Position numbers and translations under genes: made by a program. This document shows positions 1-12,102 of a DNA stretch of 64,000 bases, piece after piece. The DNA comes from Flaccisagitta enflata (taxonomy: Eukaryota > Chaetognatha > Sagittoidea > Aphragmophora). The notes under the pieces were generated by a model that did no database searches, was not told the DNA's origin, and was given only the letters and a program-made list of their open reading frames with translations. Positions within the stretch are counted from its first letter, which is position 1. Every line of letters starts with the position of its first letter. The DNA is taken from positions 18,972,001 through 19,036,000 of the forward strand of contig OZ231126.1 in the NCBI GenBank assembly GCA_965153355.1, written 5' to 3'.

Positions 1-240
1 ATGGAATGCTGTTAATTGAGTCTATTTAGGGACAATAGTACCAAAATTGCAATAATAATCATATCGAATTCAGATTTTTCAGTATTTGTTTATTTTGTCC
101 CTATTAGCCCCAAAAACACAAAAAAAGCGGGGCTAATAGGGACAGAACATATAAATATTGAAAATTTCTAAACCCGGTCTGACTATTAATGTAATTCTGG
201 TACTATTGTCCTTAAATAGACTCTTTCAACAGTATTGCAT
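1..240. repeat. Foldback (palindromic) element at the window edge
   Basis: The first ~56 bases and the reverse complement of bases ~185-240 match at roughly 48 of 56 positions; both contain GAGTCTATTTAGGGACAATA or a close variant. A second perfect inverted repeat lies inside (TGTCCCTATTAGCCCC near 96-111 and its complement near 131-146). This is the architecture of a small foldback transposon or MITE in the RPB5 intron. The left end may continue outside the window, so no target duplication could be checked. Bases 241-809 are otherwise plain AT-rich intron, with two copies of GTCCCGATTAGCCCCGTGT near 286 and 661. Confidence 0.6.
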
Positions 241-809
241 GAAAAATTATTGATCATATGACCCTTAGCATAGCTTAACATAGTGTCCCGATTAGCCCCG
301 TGTTTTTCAAAAAAATTGATTATTTACATAATTTTAGTTTGTAAACAAACTAGTTCTTTCAAAAAATCCTCATGCATGGACCTCAGAGTTACTAACTTCT
401 TTAAGTTGAAGATACCAAGAGATCACACTGATTATTTCTTCCAGTGATGAGTCAGAGCGGCAATTTTTAGGCTATGTCAATTTTTGATTTTTTCCATATT
501 GTTTGCATTTCAAGTTTAAAGCGATTTAAAACGGTTATAAAACAACATAGACTGCTGTATGTCACCTTGAATTAACTAAATATTGGACAAATGATGATAG
601 AAACAAAAAAAAGTTGACCGGGTTTAAATTATCACATTGAGAACCATTTTTTAGATTGCTGTCCCGATTAGCCCCGTGTGACGGTACTGTACGTACACCT
701 CCAATTCATGATAACAAAATTTAAAAAAGAAAGATCAAATTGTAGAACTAGGAAGAAGATAAATAAAAAACGACTTGCGAGACTCATTTCCAATTGACTT
801 TTTATTTAG

Positions 810-1199
810 GTTGGCATTAAAACCATCAAGGCGTATTGTCAGCGTATGCAAGAGGAGAACATCACCCGCGCGATTATCATCGTTCAAAACGGCATGACTC
901 CATCGGCCAAGCAGTCCCTCACCGACATGCAACCCAAGTATTTGCTCGAACAGTTTCTAGAGGCGGAACTGCTGGTCAACATCACGGAACACGAATTGGT
1001 GCCGGAGCACGTGGTGCTCACCGCCGACGAAAAGACCGAACTGTTGTCCCGCTACAAACTCAAAGATGTTCAACTGCCCAAGATCCAGATGGGTGACCCG
1101 GTAGCGCGTTATTTGGGACTGAAAAGAGGTCAGGTTGTCAAAATCGTTAGACCCAGCGAAACGGCCGGGAGGTACGTCTCGTATCGTCTCGTTTGTTGA
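810..1199 (+). CDS. POLR2E: RPB5 / POLR2E, last exon (partial gene)
   Basis: This is the C-terminal exon of the RPB5 subunit shared by RNA polymerases I, II and III. It begins in phase 0 after the acceptor TTTATTTAG and reads [17 protein letters not shown]. It contains the family signatures [12 protein letters not shown] (jaw-to-assembly region), [20 protein letters not shown] and [15 protein letters not shown], then a TGA at 1197-1199. About 129 residues are encoded, the C-terminal three-fifths of a protein of about 210 residues; the N-terminal exons lie upstream of the window. Similarity to human RPB5 is very high and ungapped. The only oddity is a consensus-like donor (GAG|GTACGT) just before the last codons; since YVSYRLV matches the family end, I read through it. 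Confidence 0.97.
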   Translation, partial: VGIKTIKAYCQRMQEENITRAIIIVQNGMTPSAKQSLTDMQPKYLLEQFLEAELLVNITEHELVPEHVVLTADEKTELLSRYKLKDVQLPKIQMGDPVARYLGLKRGQVVKIVRPSETAGRYVSYRLVC

Positions 1200-1527
1200 T
1201 TGATAGTTTATGGCTGTGTAGACGTCGATGTTCCAATCTGTTCATTCTTGTTACTGATTTTTCAATATTGTAGTAGTTCGTGAACAGTCTAGCGATGTAT
1301 GTTTTGTTTTGGAAACATACAGGGATGTTTTGTTTTCGAGTTTCGTTCCATTGAGATTCCTCACGTTGCTGTTGATATACAAAGGCTTTTCAGATCTGGA
1401 AGAGCCCTTTCTATTCTCTCAATTTTTTGTTCTTTTTGCCGTGTTTACAAGAAGCTTTGGTCATAGACTTAGTGTATATTCGAGCGAGAAAAAAAGACGA
1501 ACCTAGAAGAAGAAACTAACTGTAACA
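1200..1527. other. Intergenic spacer between RPB5 and COMMD4
   Basis: A short AT-rich spacer of 328 bases with no coding signal, no recognisable repeat and no canonical AATAAA. It must hold the 3' end of RPB5 and the promoter and 5' UTR of COMMD4. The two genes are head-to-tail on the + strand. Confidence 0.6.
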
Positions 1528-2178
1528 ATGCGTTTCCGCTTTTGCGGGGACTTGGATTGTCCCGATTGGGTCCTCGCCGAGATTCAGACTCTTTCTAAAT
1601 TGACCTCCGTGAAATTCCGACTTTTGTGTTCGCAAGTGACCAAATCTATCGTCGATACCTCCGCCAGCGCCGACGTCGACTCGTCCTCGTTGGACGTCGC
1701 CAAACTGGAGAAGCTCTGCGCCGACGCCAAATTCGAATGGAACGACGTCAAAGCCGCCGTCGCGGCGCTTCATTTCATCGTCACCAACGCCGCTAAATAC
1801 GGCGTCACTGTCGAGGAACTTTCCGACGAAATTCAGCAGTTGGGCTTGCCAAAAGAGCACGCGACTGGTTTAGGCAAAGTCTACTCCGATCACTCGTCCG
1901 CGGTTCAAAGCCGGCTGAAAGAGAAAAGCCTCAAGCTCAATTCTTTGGAGAAAGTCGACTGGCGAGTGGATTACGTGTTGGGATCGAGCGTCGAACCGGA
2001 AACGAACCTTCAACCGGAAGTGCATCTCCGCCTTGATGTCAGGGACGCCGATTCGGATAAAATCACGTCTTTAGGATTCAGCATGGATCCGGAACAATGC
2101 CGATTGCTTTTGCACGAACTAACTGCAGCCGAGAAAATAATGAGTAAACTGGCCTTTGACGGGCCGTCGGGGTCTTAG
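1528..2178 (+). CDS. COMMD4: COMM domain-containing protein 4
   Basis: COMMD4 is one of the ten COMMD proteins of the cytosolic Commander/CCC complex, which sorts endosomal cargo and modulates NF-kB and cullin ligases. The 216-residue ORF opens with MRFRFCGDLDCPDWVLAEI, almost identical to the vertebrate N-terminus. It keeps VKFRLLCSQV, ADAKFEWNDVKAAVAALHFI and LSDEIQQLGLPKEHA in the helical HN domain (residues ~1-115). The C-terminal COMM domain (~135-205) starts at VDWRVDYVLGSS and contains VHLRLDV. The family is about 200 residues, so this is full length. The start is the ATG that gives the conserved MRFRF. The CDS has no intron, unlike the vertebrate gene. Confidence 0.97.
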   Translation: MRFRFCGDLDCPDWVLAEIQTLSKLTSVKFRLLCSQVTKSIVDTSASADVDSSSLDVAKLEKLCADAKFEWNDVKAAVAALHFIVTNAAKYGVTVEELSDEIQQLGLPKEHATGLGKVYSDHSSAVQSRLKEKSLKLNSLEKVDWRVDYVLGSSVEPETNLQPEVHLRLDVRDADSDKITSLGFSMDPEQCRLLLHELTAAEKIMSKLAFDGPSGS

Positions 2179-2744
2179 CCTCTTTTGAGACAAGATCTAA
2201 CAAGGCCAAGTAGGCCCATAAGGTGTGGATCGTCGAACGAATGTGTTACTGACAGACCGACCGACCAACCATCAGACACAGCCAGATATAGAGGTGCTCT
2301 GTCGCACCTAAAAACTAGGACAAAAACGAACAAAAATTTAGGAAAAAAGTCATGAGCGGAGAATAATAAGACTTAATCATCGAAAATTTTCTCTATCTCC
2401 TTTGCAAAATTTGGTGACAATCTTTTTGATGAAACCATGAATCTGTGATCTATTGGAACGTCTATCCATAATATTCAGATTATCGTCCCCCTCTTAATCC
2501 GTTGAGGGACTCCCTTGGTGAATTTGTTTCGTACCTTTTTGTCCTCGACGATCAGTTTACGTCGAGGACTATAACATAGTACTGATCGTGTAGTAAGCCG
2601 TTTGTCGTTTGTCTCAACCCTTAAAAACTTGAGAACCACAACTCAGATGTTGATGAAACTTGGTCAGTGTTATTTTTAGGGCATTACTAACCTGTGTACC
2701 AACTTTCGACAACATTCATAGATATTTAATACCCTTTGCCTATT
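2179..2744. other. Non-coding region with a short conserved hairpin
   Basis: Intergenic AT-rich DNA. At 2292-2309 there is a hairpin, AGGTGC-TCTGTC-GCACCT. It lies in about 45 bases (CACAGCCAGATATAGAGGTGC...) that recur with a few changes at 42966-43012, so it is part of a dispersed repeat. Nothing else is recognised. Confidence 0.45.
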
Positions 2745-3085
2745 ATTTTTGTAGTAATATTAATTCCTGGACTTGTGCAATTTACATAGGGGAAGGGTAG
2801 TAAAGGTTCACCAATGTTGTTCAAACTTGTTGTGAAGGTTTATTGCATCAATTAAAGCTCCCCTGCAAGATTTCAGATAATTCTGAGTATTGGTTTAGAA
2901 GATATAAGGGTATTTTGCTAGTAATATTAATTCCTAGACTTGTGCAATTTACATAGGGGAATGGTAGTAAAGGTTCACTAATGTTGTTCAAACTTGTTGT
3001 GAAAGTTCATTGCATCAATTAAAGCTCCCCTGCAAGATTTCAGTAAATTCTGAGTATTGGTTAAGAAAATATAAGGGTATTTATG
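2745..3085. repeat. Two tandem copies of a ~173-bp unit
   Basis: The stretch beginning GTAATATTAATTCCTGGACT near 2751 is repeated from about 2921. The copies share TTTACATAGGGGAAGGGTAG or a close variant, AAGGTTCAC, CATCAATTAAAGCTCCCCTG and GAGTATTGGTT, with only a few substitutions. A recent local duplication with no coding content. Confidence 0.8.
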
Positions 3086-3110
3086 ATGTATATAGTAACA
3101 TTATTTCTTG

Positions 3111-3400
3111 GACTTAAAAAAATTTTTTTTTTTTTTTGAAAAAAAAAAACAAATTTTTAAAATTAAAAAAAAAAAACAAATTTTTTTTTGGAAATTTTGG
3201 TTTGAAAAAAAAATTTTTTTGAAATTTTTTTTTTTTTGGAAAAAAATTTTTTTTTTGACATTTTTTTTTTTTGAAAATTTTTTTTCTTTTTTTTTGAAAT
3301 ATTTTTTTTTCTTTGAAAAAAAAATTTTTTTTTTTGAATTTTTTTCTTTTTGAAATTTTTTTTTCTTTTGAAAAATTTGAAACTTTTTTGTTATCTTTTT
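3111..3400. repeat. A/T homopolymer low-complexity tract
   Basis: Almost pure runs of A and T of 4-17 bases, broken by single G or C. Open frames on both strands here (poly Lys/Phe) are composition artefacts. Copy lengths are probably unreliable in the assembly. Confidence 0.85.
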
Positions 3401-3496
3401 TGTTGGATTATAAGGTATGCTTTCATGGACTTCAAGGAATGCCATCATGGGCTTTAAGGTATGCCATCATGGGCTGCAAGGTATGCAATTGGAAGC

Positions 3497-3797
3497 TGGG
3501 TCAGACTGAGTAGCCGAGTCAGACTGAGTAGCAGGGTCAGACTGAGTAGCCGGGTCAGACTGAGTAGCCGGGTCAGACTGAGTAGCCGGGTCAGACTGAG
3601 TAGCCGGGTCAGACTGAGTAGCCGGGTCAGACTGAGTAGCCGGGTCAGACTGAGTAGCCGGGTCAGACTGAGTAGCCGGGTCAGACTGAGTAGCCGGGTC
3701 AGACTGAGTAGCCGGGTCAGACTGAGTAGCCGGGTCAGAGTGAGTAGCCGGGTCAGAGTGAGTAGCCGGGTCAGAGTGAGTAGCCGGGTCAGACACC
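3497..3797. repeat. 18-bp minisatellite (~16-17 copies)
   Basis: Tandem array of GGTCAGACTGAGTAGCC plus one base, nearly perfect, with a GTCAGA(C/G)TGAGTAG variant in the last three units. The period is a multiple of three, so frames stay open on both strands and give Ser-Arg-Val-Arg-Leu or Ser-Asp-Pro-Ala-Thr-Gln repeats; I read these as artefacts. Confidence 0.9.
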
Positions 3798-3861
3798 AAA
3801 TAGACTACAGTCGAGGACTGTTGTTTTTAAGCTTTTTACACTCTACTGCTATACACTTTTT

Positions 3862-4379
3862 GGGCAGCGGCCCCAAAGGGGACGAAGTCCTGTAGAACAC
3901 AGGGGACTTTCGTTCGTTCGTTCGTCCGTCCGTTTGTTCGTCCCCCCCTCCCCCGGCCCTCTCAAGGCTGAAATCTACTCTCTTAGGCCTGAAATCTGCC
4001 CTCTCAGGCCTTGAATCCGCCCTCTCAGGCCTTGAATCTGCCTTTTCAGGCCTTGAATCTGCCTTCTCAGGCCCTGAATCTGCCTTTTCAGGCCTTGAAT
4101 CTACCTTCTCAGGCCCTGAATCTGCCCTCCCTGGCTTAAAATCTGCCCTCTCAGGTCTGATATCTGCCCTCTCAGGCCCTCTCAGGCACTAAATTTGTCC
4201 TCTCAGATTCAAGGCATGAGAGGGCAAATTCCAGGCCTGAGAGGGTAGAATTCAGCCCTGAGAGGGCAGATTTCTGGCCTGAGAGAGCATGAGGGGGACA
4301 GAAGAATGAACAAATTGACAGGCGAACAAACAAGTCCCCTGTGTTCTACAGGACTTCGTCCCCTTCGGGGCCGCTGCCC
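3862..4379. mobile_element. Foldback element with 48-bp inverted ends and GGCCTGAGAG minisatellite core
   Basis: The left end (3862-3909) starts GGGCAGCGGCCCCAAAGGGG and continues GACGAAGTCCTGTAGAACAC. The right end (4332-4379) is its reverse complement with about one mismatch. Between them lie about 20-bp units (CTCAGGCCTTGAATCTGCC) in one orientation, switching to the opposite orientation (GGCCTGAGAGGGCAGA) after ~4200. A subterminal motif GCAGGGCAACGGGTATCGCTGACC follows at ~4415. Related copies or pieces lie at 10116-10400, 47083-47590, 48173-48850, 58517-58720, 59510-60090, 63142-63585 and 63590-64000. No transposase is encoded. Confidence 0.75.
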
Positions 4380-4460
4380 TGCTTCCCCACACACCAATTC
4401 ACAATCATGCAAAGCAGGGCAACGGGTATCGCTGACCATATATTGCCCTTGGGCGACCTG

Positions 4461-4943
4461 TTTTATTTTATAAGAACCAAGTTTATAAGAACGTTAGGCT
4501 TCAAATCATCAAAAATTTAAGAACATGCTAAGAACATTCAAAGGCTTTATTTCTTCAAAAATTTAAGAACATTAAGCTTAAAATCTTAAAAATTTAAGAA
4601 CATTTTTTCTCTGGGCTTTTTTCAATCGATTGTTCTTTGTAAATCAAGAGACTCTGTTCAGCAAATCAAGTTCCATTTTATATAGTATATATCTTTCTAC
4701 TTTTATTAATCTTTTTATTCACTTATAATGTTTAAACCTGCTGCTTTGTTATTTCATTGACATTTTCCTTTATTTTCTTATTAATAACAAACATAAAATA
4801 ATTAAAAATGTTCTTAATTGAAGGTTAAAAAGTGTGTTTAAATTAAGAACAATTTAAGAACGTTCAAGCCTTGAAACCGCTCAAAATTTAAGAACATTGA
4901 AGGCTTGCTCAAAAAATGACGTTCTTATAAAATAAAAAAAGTG
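4461..4943. mobile_element. Tc1/mariner-like MITE, copy 1
   Basis: Inverted ends TTATTTTATAAGAAC (left) and GTTCTTATAAAATAA (right); the right end continues to AAAGTGTA, so a TA follows the element. The interior repeats AAATTTAAGAACATT and GTTCAAGCCTTGAAAC. Closely similar copies are at 8682-9173, 22092-22482 and 33056-33488. About 480 bases, non-coding. Confidence 0.8.
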
Positions 4944-5130
4944 TAATCATTCACACGCGTTTACATGTTGAAAATCATTTCCAATTTTACATTTTCTATA
5001 AGTGGTCATGTAGAGCTACGAGGTGGGATACATTGAACTTGGTTTACTATTGAGTGTTTCCAAGTAAACATTTTCAAATCGACCTTGACCATCGAGAGCA
5101 ACCACTCAAGCTGCGGATTTGTTTGTCGCT

Positions 5131-8100
5131 ATGGATACGGACGAGGAAGGCGAAGAGTCATCCTCGCGGCCACGATCGCCGGCGCGTCGACGGCGTCGCG
5201 ATGAGGATGATGACGATGACGACGTCAGCGGGGGCGGCGGGGGCGAGCGTCATCCGACTGGGGAGGACCTTTCCCACAGGATCGTGGAACTAAGAACGCC
5301 CTCGTCGGAAGCAAATGATCCGAGACCTAGCTCTTCAGGTGTGTCTCGAAGGGGGATGACATTTCTCATTTTGGCTTCATTCTGCGTTCCGATATAATAT
5401 TTACTCAACTAGCACATTAAGTGTATGTAGGAGTACTTAGAGCATTTGACGTTTGATTTATTTACCTAGCGTTGTAAATTTACTCTACTTGAATAGGTCC
5501 GAAGTGTCCCAAACACCCTGCCCTTTCCCTCTCTGACTCCGGATGATTCAGTTTTTTTAAGCTCAGGGTTTTCCCACTCCATACTTTTTCATGACTTGTG
5601 ACAACATTGCCCTTTATATATAGCCCTTTATATATTGCCCTTTATATGTAGTTCACCTATCCTTCACACCTTTCAGGTTCTCTTTCATACCCTTCTATTA
5701 TTTTAACCTATCGTCTACGGATACCATTTGCTTCTTTGTCTTCTGCTCCAGGATTGAATCACATTCGTAGTCCGAATGTTTCGTTGCTTTCCTCCCCGGA
5801 TTATTACCAAGCGGAAGATCACAACGGTCTCATCACCGTCAATCGTTCTCTCGGCGTGGTTCGGAGTAGAGCCCAAGCGAGTCCCGACGAACCGCCGCTG
5901 ATTCGTCGACGACTGAATCCCAACGACGAACCGCCGAGGCTCCACTCCAGAACCGGCCTTCATCGATTAGCGAGAAGGGTCAATGAGAGAAGCAGGTACG
6001 AAACCAACGCGTATGAAAACTGATTTGTGACAAACTAATTTGCATCTTCTCTTAGTTGCAATGAACGTACTGTGCGTTGACAAAATGAAAAAAAAAATCA
6101 ATTTTGTTGACTGAATATTTCTTCTTCTTCCTTTTGACAGCCGTCGTGTTGACGCCGTCCCGTCCTCTTCATCGCGTTTCGCCGTCGAGTCTCTGCCGGA
6201 AGACGAGTTCCGTATCGCGTCCTCTTCATCATCATCCTCAACGCATCACAGAAACGTTCAACCAAGACGCCGACTCAACGACGACGATGACGATGACGAC
6301 GACGACGTGGAAGATGATGGCGTCGTGGTCGGAGACAGACTAGCGGATGGTGAAGGCGGAGCGGACAATCAACGTGGTGGAGGTAGTGGTGGAGGAGGCA
6401 GAGACGACCCGTCCAGGCGAAGAGATCCGAGAGAAGAGGTGGAAGACGAACCGCTCATAATACTCGACCCATATGGCGTGGATGGATCGGATCCACCGAT
6501 TGGAGCCCCTCTTGATCTGCGGCGTGAATTAGTACCGGGTGAGAGCGACGCCAGTGCGGCGAGATATGAGTTTATTCTCGATATGAATAATTGAACACGA
6601 TGAAAAATTGAAAAGTAGTTTGCATTAACCGAATATTTAAATGACACGTGTCTTTCCATCTCTTTACAGTTTTAGCTGGGCCGTCCGACCGTAACGCGTC
6701 GGGTCTTGGTCCTCCGGTTGCCGTTGATGTGGACGGAGACGGGCCAGCTGATGTTGGAGACGCTGTTGCCCGAGCGGCGCCTGAGGGAGAACGCGTACAA
6801 ATGCAAGTATTTCAAGAGGAAGTGGACGACGATGAAGAGGAAGAAGAGGTTGAAACAGTGGAAGATAGCGCGCCGGAAGACGAGGGCGATCCACCGCCGG
6901 GTAAATCTCTACCTTTCTTCCTCATTTCTGTTACCTTTCTTTCTCATTTCTGCTACCTTTCTTTCTCATTTTTGTTACCTTTCTTTCTCATTTCTGTTAC
7001 CTTTCTTTCTCATTTCTGTTACCTTTCTGCCTCATTTCTGCTCTTTCCTCCCTTCCGACTTCTTTTTCACTCATTTTTTTTTTCTCTCACCTTTTCTTGT
7101 CTCCTTTCACCTTCCTCCTACTTTCTCTCAACTTCCTCCTTTCTACCTATTTCCTCCTTTCTACCTATTTCCTCCTTTCCTCACCTTCTTCCTCCTTTCT
7201 CTCAACTAAAGTTCCTCTTTCTCTCAGGTTTCCCCTTTCGCCTTCGTTCTACTAGCTACTTTCTCCTTCCTCCTCTCCCCTTCTTCCTGGTTTGTCAAAC
7301 CTTCTTTGTTCTTTCTCACCTTTATCAAGATTCTTGGTTCTTTCTCATCTTCCTCAAGATTCTTATCACCATTTTCCTGCTTTCTTTCACCTTCTTCCTC
7401 CTTTCTCCTTTTTTCTCCTTTACTTTCTTCCTCCTATCCTTTACCTTCTTCCTCCCATCTTTTATCTTCTTCCTCTCATCTTTTACTTTCTTCCCCCCTT
7501 CTTTTAACTTCCTCCCCCCGCTCCCTTCTTTTACCCTCTTCCTTTCTCTCAACGTCCTTTTGCTTCTTCTTTCTCTTTTCTGTCGCCCCTCTTCCTCCTT
7601 TCTCGAACCTTCTTCCTCCTCTCCCCTTCTTCCTGGTTTGTTTCACCTTCTTTGTTCTTTCTCACCTTACTCTTCTCAAGATTCTTATCACCTTTTTCCT
7701 GCTTTCGTTCACCTCCTTTCTCCTTTTACCTTTTTTCTCCTTTTTATTTCTTCTGCCTATCGTTTACCTTTTTCCTCCCATCTTTTATCTTCTTCCTCCC
7801 ATCTTCTACTTTATTCCTCGTCCTTTCTCTCAACGTCCTTTTGCCTACTCTTTTTCTGTCGCCCTTCTTCCTCGTTTCTCTCACCCTCTGTCCCATATTC
7901 TTCACCTTCTTTCTCTTCTCTTATTTGTTTCGCCCTTCACAAGTTTCTTACCTTTATTTTCCATTGACGGTAACGCCGGCAGGTGGCGCTGAAGTGACCG
8001 ACGACGAAAGTGAAGATGAAGAAGACGATGTCGAGTCAGACGCTGCCACTGCGGGAAGTAGCCTCTCTGAGTCTCGCGAACGTGCGCTTAGCGTCGCTCT

Positions 8101-8390
8101 TCATCCCTTGCGAGTCCCGTCCCCTCTCATCCAAACTCGCCCCAGTGTTGCACCAGCGCTTAATCGACCTACCGTTTCCAGCGTTCCAGTTCTACCCTCT
8201 TCCTCCTCATCCTCCTCCGCCGCCGCAGCCCCCGTCGCTCTTCCGTTATTCCCTCCCGTGTCCGCTGGATTCGCTCCTTCCGCTGCCTCGGCTTTCGCTC
8301 AACCGTCCGACGGCGAGGCTAGTGACGTTACTTCGTCGAGGAATGATCGCGACGTCATGCCTCCCCCGGCACCTACGGCAAATGCAGCAG
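5131..8390 (+). other. Exons 1-5 of the Kelch gene: acidic disordered N-terminus
   Basis: Exon 1 starts at an ATG in a good context (GCTATGG) and encodes MDTDEEGEESSSRPRSPARR, followed by an Asp run and a Gly run. Exon 3 has a run of ten Asp; exons 4 and 5 have Glu/Asp clusters (EEVDDDEEEEEVET, DDESEDEEDDVESD), then Ser and Ala runs. Exon junctions are phase 1, 2, 1, 1, 1, each ending or beginning in a Gly, Ser or Val codon split by the intron. Intron 4 (6901-7982) is almost wholly pyrimidine (TTCTTCCTCCTTTCT-like units). The charge pattern resembles nuclear or chromatin-associated proteins, but no domain is recognised. Confidence 0.8.
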
Positions 8391-9408
8391 GTGAACGTCA
8401 ACCTTTCAACAGGGCGATTTATGAGGGAGCCAAATGCTTCTTGTACTTATGGGAAGATGGAACTCCTTAGTCAATTTCATTGACATGATCACGTTGATGA
8501 TTCTGTGACTTAATTGGTGACTTTGTTTACTTGGTAAAAGATCTTGTCTGTTGTTAAAGTACCGAAAGTGATTGAGCTGGTCAGTACCGTGCAAGGCCGG
8601 GCGATTCGTATTGGGTATTGTATTGTATTTACAATACTTGTAAGTATTGGGTTTACCCAATACTTACTATGGTTATTGTTACACTTATTTTTTTTATAAG
8701 AACCAAGTTTATAAGAACGTTAGGCTTCAAATCGTCAAAAATTTAAGAACATGCTAAGAACATTGGAAGGCTTCATTTCTTGAAAAAATTGAGAACACTA
8801 GGCTTGAAATCTTAAAAATCTAAGAACATTTTTTTTCTGTTTTTTTTTAAATCAATTGTTCTTTGTAAATGGACAGACTCAATATCTTTTCTGTTCAGCA
8901 AATCATGTCTCACTTTATATAGCATATATTTTTCTACTTTTATTGATCTTAATTCATTTAAAATGTTAAAATCTACTTCTTTATTGTTTCATTGACATTT
9001 TCCTACATTTTCTCCTTAATGACCAACTTAAAACTAATTAAGAACGTTCTTAATTGAAGGCTAAAAAGTGTGTTTGAATTAAGAACAATTTAAGAACGTT
9101 CAAGCCTTGAAACTGCTGAAAATTTAAGAATATTGAAGGCTTGCTCAAAAAATGACGTTCTTATAAAAAAGTGTATTTTCCCAATACAATACAAAACTAA
9201 AATTTTTTTTTGAGAAAATAGTAAAATTCTTAGGAAGGTCAAACAGACAGGTGAAAAATAAAAAAAGGGAAGAAGAAGAGGATAAGGTAAGGTGGATGAG
9301 GAGAGATCGATTTTTTAGGAAGTGCAGAAAAAAACTGAAAAAGAAGAGGATAAGGAGAAGGAAAGATCGATTTTCCCTCAGATCTAATCCTGGGTCAGTA
9401 CACTCAAG

Positions 9409-9499
<91 letters not shown>

Positions 9500-12032
9500 A
9501 GGGAGAAAGAAAAAGAGAGAGAGAGAGACACAGAGAGAGACACAAGAGAGACACACACACACAGGGACAAGCACAGACAAAGAGACTTTGCTAAAGAAGC
9601 AAAGATAAAAGATATATAAAAAAAAATATTGATACATATATAAAAGTTAAAAAAAATATTCAAAAATTCCTTTTTGATCAAGCATTTAACAAATGAGTTA
9701 AAGCTTAAACTATTTATTTAAGATTCAACAAAGATTTTTAGTTGCGGACACGCAACTCTATAAAAGGCTTTGTCTGTCCGTCCCTCCGTCCGTCCCTCCG
9801 TCCGTCCGTCGGTCCGTCCGTCGGTCCGTAACCATCGAGTCGAAAAGTGGGAAAACGTGCATTTCCGCCCCTGCCCACCCGTCCGCAATTGATGGCCGTG
9901 TATCCGGCCTTGTTTATTAAGTGAATTAAAATATTGTTACATATTGGGGACAATTCTTTAAGATATTGTATTGGTATTATATTGTATTGGCCCAATACTT
10001 TGAAAAAATTGTATAGTGTATTGTATTGTTAAAGAAAATGCAAAATCGCCCGGGCTTGGTACCGTGATGCAAATTTATCTACCGTCAATTCTACTTAACT
10101 TCCCCTGCCCTCCTTTTGGGCAGCGGCCCCAAGGGATCGATGACCTATGCTTTCACTCCTTCTCCGTTTCTCCCCCCCCCCCCCCTCCCCCTGCCAGATT
10201 TGGCCAGATTTGGCCAAATTCGGCTTAAATTGGTCATTCTACCTGCTTCCAGGAAGAGGAGGAGGAGGAGAAATTCCTCATATCATCACATGTGTGAAAG
10301 GATAGGTCATCTTCTTCTTCAGGGCCATTGCCATTGCCCTGCACCCTCTCTCAATCTTAATCACAAACTACTGAAGCAGGGCATGGGTACCACTGACCAA
10401 CTGACGCTTTTGCGACTATTTCCATTCCTCTGCGACAGGTAACTCGGCGCCACCTGCGAGAGAAGACGCCTCATCTCCCGGTAGATTCGAAGAGAAATTG
10501 AGCCACACCAACCATTGTCCTCACATTTTGTCGGGTTTGTGGGGTCTACGACAGGAAGGAGTGCTCTGCGACTTTACGCTCATCGCCGATGGTCAACATT
10601 TCCCCGTCCACAAAATCGTCCTTTGCGCTAGCAGGTGGTCCAAGCTCTAAAATCAGGACAGATCTCTACATTAGAGACAGGGAAGAGACTGAAAGACAGG
10701 ACAGACAGGATAGACAAGAGACGGGCACACAGGACAGACAGACCGAGGCACAGGACAGACAGACCGAGGCACAGGACAGACTGAGACAGGACAGACACTG
10801 AAAGACTGACTAGACAGACTGAGAGACTAAGATTTCGGTCTTTCAATCCAGTGATTATTTCCGGGCGATGTTCACTCAAAATTTGGTCGAGTCGCGGGCG
10901 GAGTCAGTGGAGTTACACGGCGTCACATCCGGGGGACTGCGCGCCCTTCTCAATTTCATCTACACGGGTGACCTCGTAGTCTCACTCGATTCGGTGGCGG
11001 AGATAGTCGGCGCAGCAACGCATTTACAGGTTCGCTCGGAGATGTGGGATTGTGTGAACTCTGCGCCGCGTGTTTATTTGCGAGAAAGAGATGTGCCTGC
11101 CCGATGCTGATCTCATAGCGTGTGTAAAATCAGGCCACAGCTAGTCGTGGCAGTAAAAAAGCCGCGACTGAAAACTTTTGTTGGTAGGTATGATGAGATG
11201 ATTTGTGGTACATATCGCGACGACGCTGTGCTGGTGCACGACAGCCTATGCCAGGATGTGCTTGCACTCTCAGGTGTTGGAAGTCGTGCGAATGTGCTCC
11301 ACTTACTTGAAGCGCCATTTGGGATTGGACAACTGCGTCGACGTTTTGGGCCTAGCCGAGTTGTACAGCTTAAATCGGTTGAAGGACCACGCGCTACAAT
11401 TTCTCTGTCAAAACTTGCAAGAATTCATTTCTGAAGGTGAGTAATTGACGACCTCGGACGCTTAGGCTAATGAATACGAATTAATCCTTTGAAACTATAT
11501 CTATTTCTTCCGTTCCTCCTTTACAGAGAATAACGAGGGGAACCTGCAACAACTTCATCGATTGACCCACGATCAGCTTCAGATCATTCTGCGAAGTGAC
11601 TCCTTGCAAGTGTCCCGGGAAGTGGAGGTCTTTCAAGTTGCCGTCAAATGGTTGAAGTGAGTTTATTATTCTACTCTGTACAGACCATAGTGACATATAA
11701 GAAGTTAACCACCCAATAAGTGTGTACCCCCCTACAGATTTGATTATTTTATTAATAGATATTAGATAATTAGATTGAATCAAAATTTATGTAAATATAA
11801 TTAGTTTTATCAGGGTGATTTTTGAAATTCATTCATAAGCTTGAGTTATAGCTCGTTAAACAGTAAAAATGTGTAATATTTTAATGTATTATCAGGGTTG
11901 GAAGGGTGCAGCGATGTATGGCAAGGGACTGCAGGGACATCACGTTACGTCCCTGCTCTCGGGCTTGAAAGTTTGTCGGGCTTGAAAATGTGAAAAATGT
12001 GAAAATGTGAAAAAATTTTGAAGAAAGGGAGG

Positions 12033-12102
<70 letters not shown>

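Larger units (their letters stand above)
8391..10438. other. Intron 5 of the Kelch gene, loaded with repeats
   Basis: Two kilobases between acidic exon 5 and the first BTB exon. It holds a TA-flanked MITE (8682-9173) inside a region rich in ATTGGGTATTGTATTG and its complement, a GA microsatellite (9412-9496), a Helentron-like element (9739-9913) and a fragment of the GCAGCGGCCCC family (10116-10400). No coding sequence is seen. Confidence 0.75.

Noticed and set aside
1165-1185. Splice donor GAG|GTACGT near the end of RPB5
   Set aside because: Reading through gives YVSYRLV and a stop exactly where the RPB5 family ends.
3461-3895. Open frames encoding SSRVRL or SDPATQ repeats on both strands
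   Set aside because: Direct consequence of the 18-bp minisatellite.
6648-7967. 439-codon frame continuing from Kelch exon 4
   Set aside because: The first ~80 codons are exon 4; the rest is the pyrimidine intron after a good donor (CCGG|GTAAAT), and the next exon resumes in phase at 7983.
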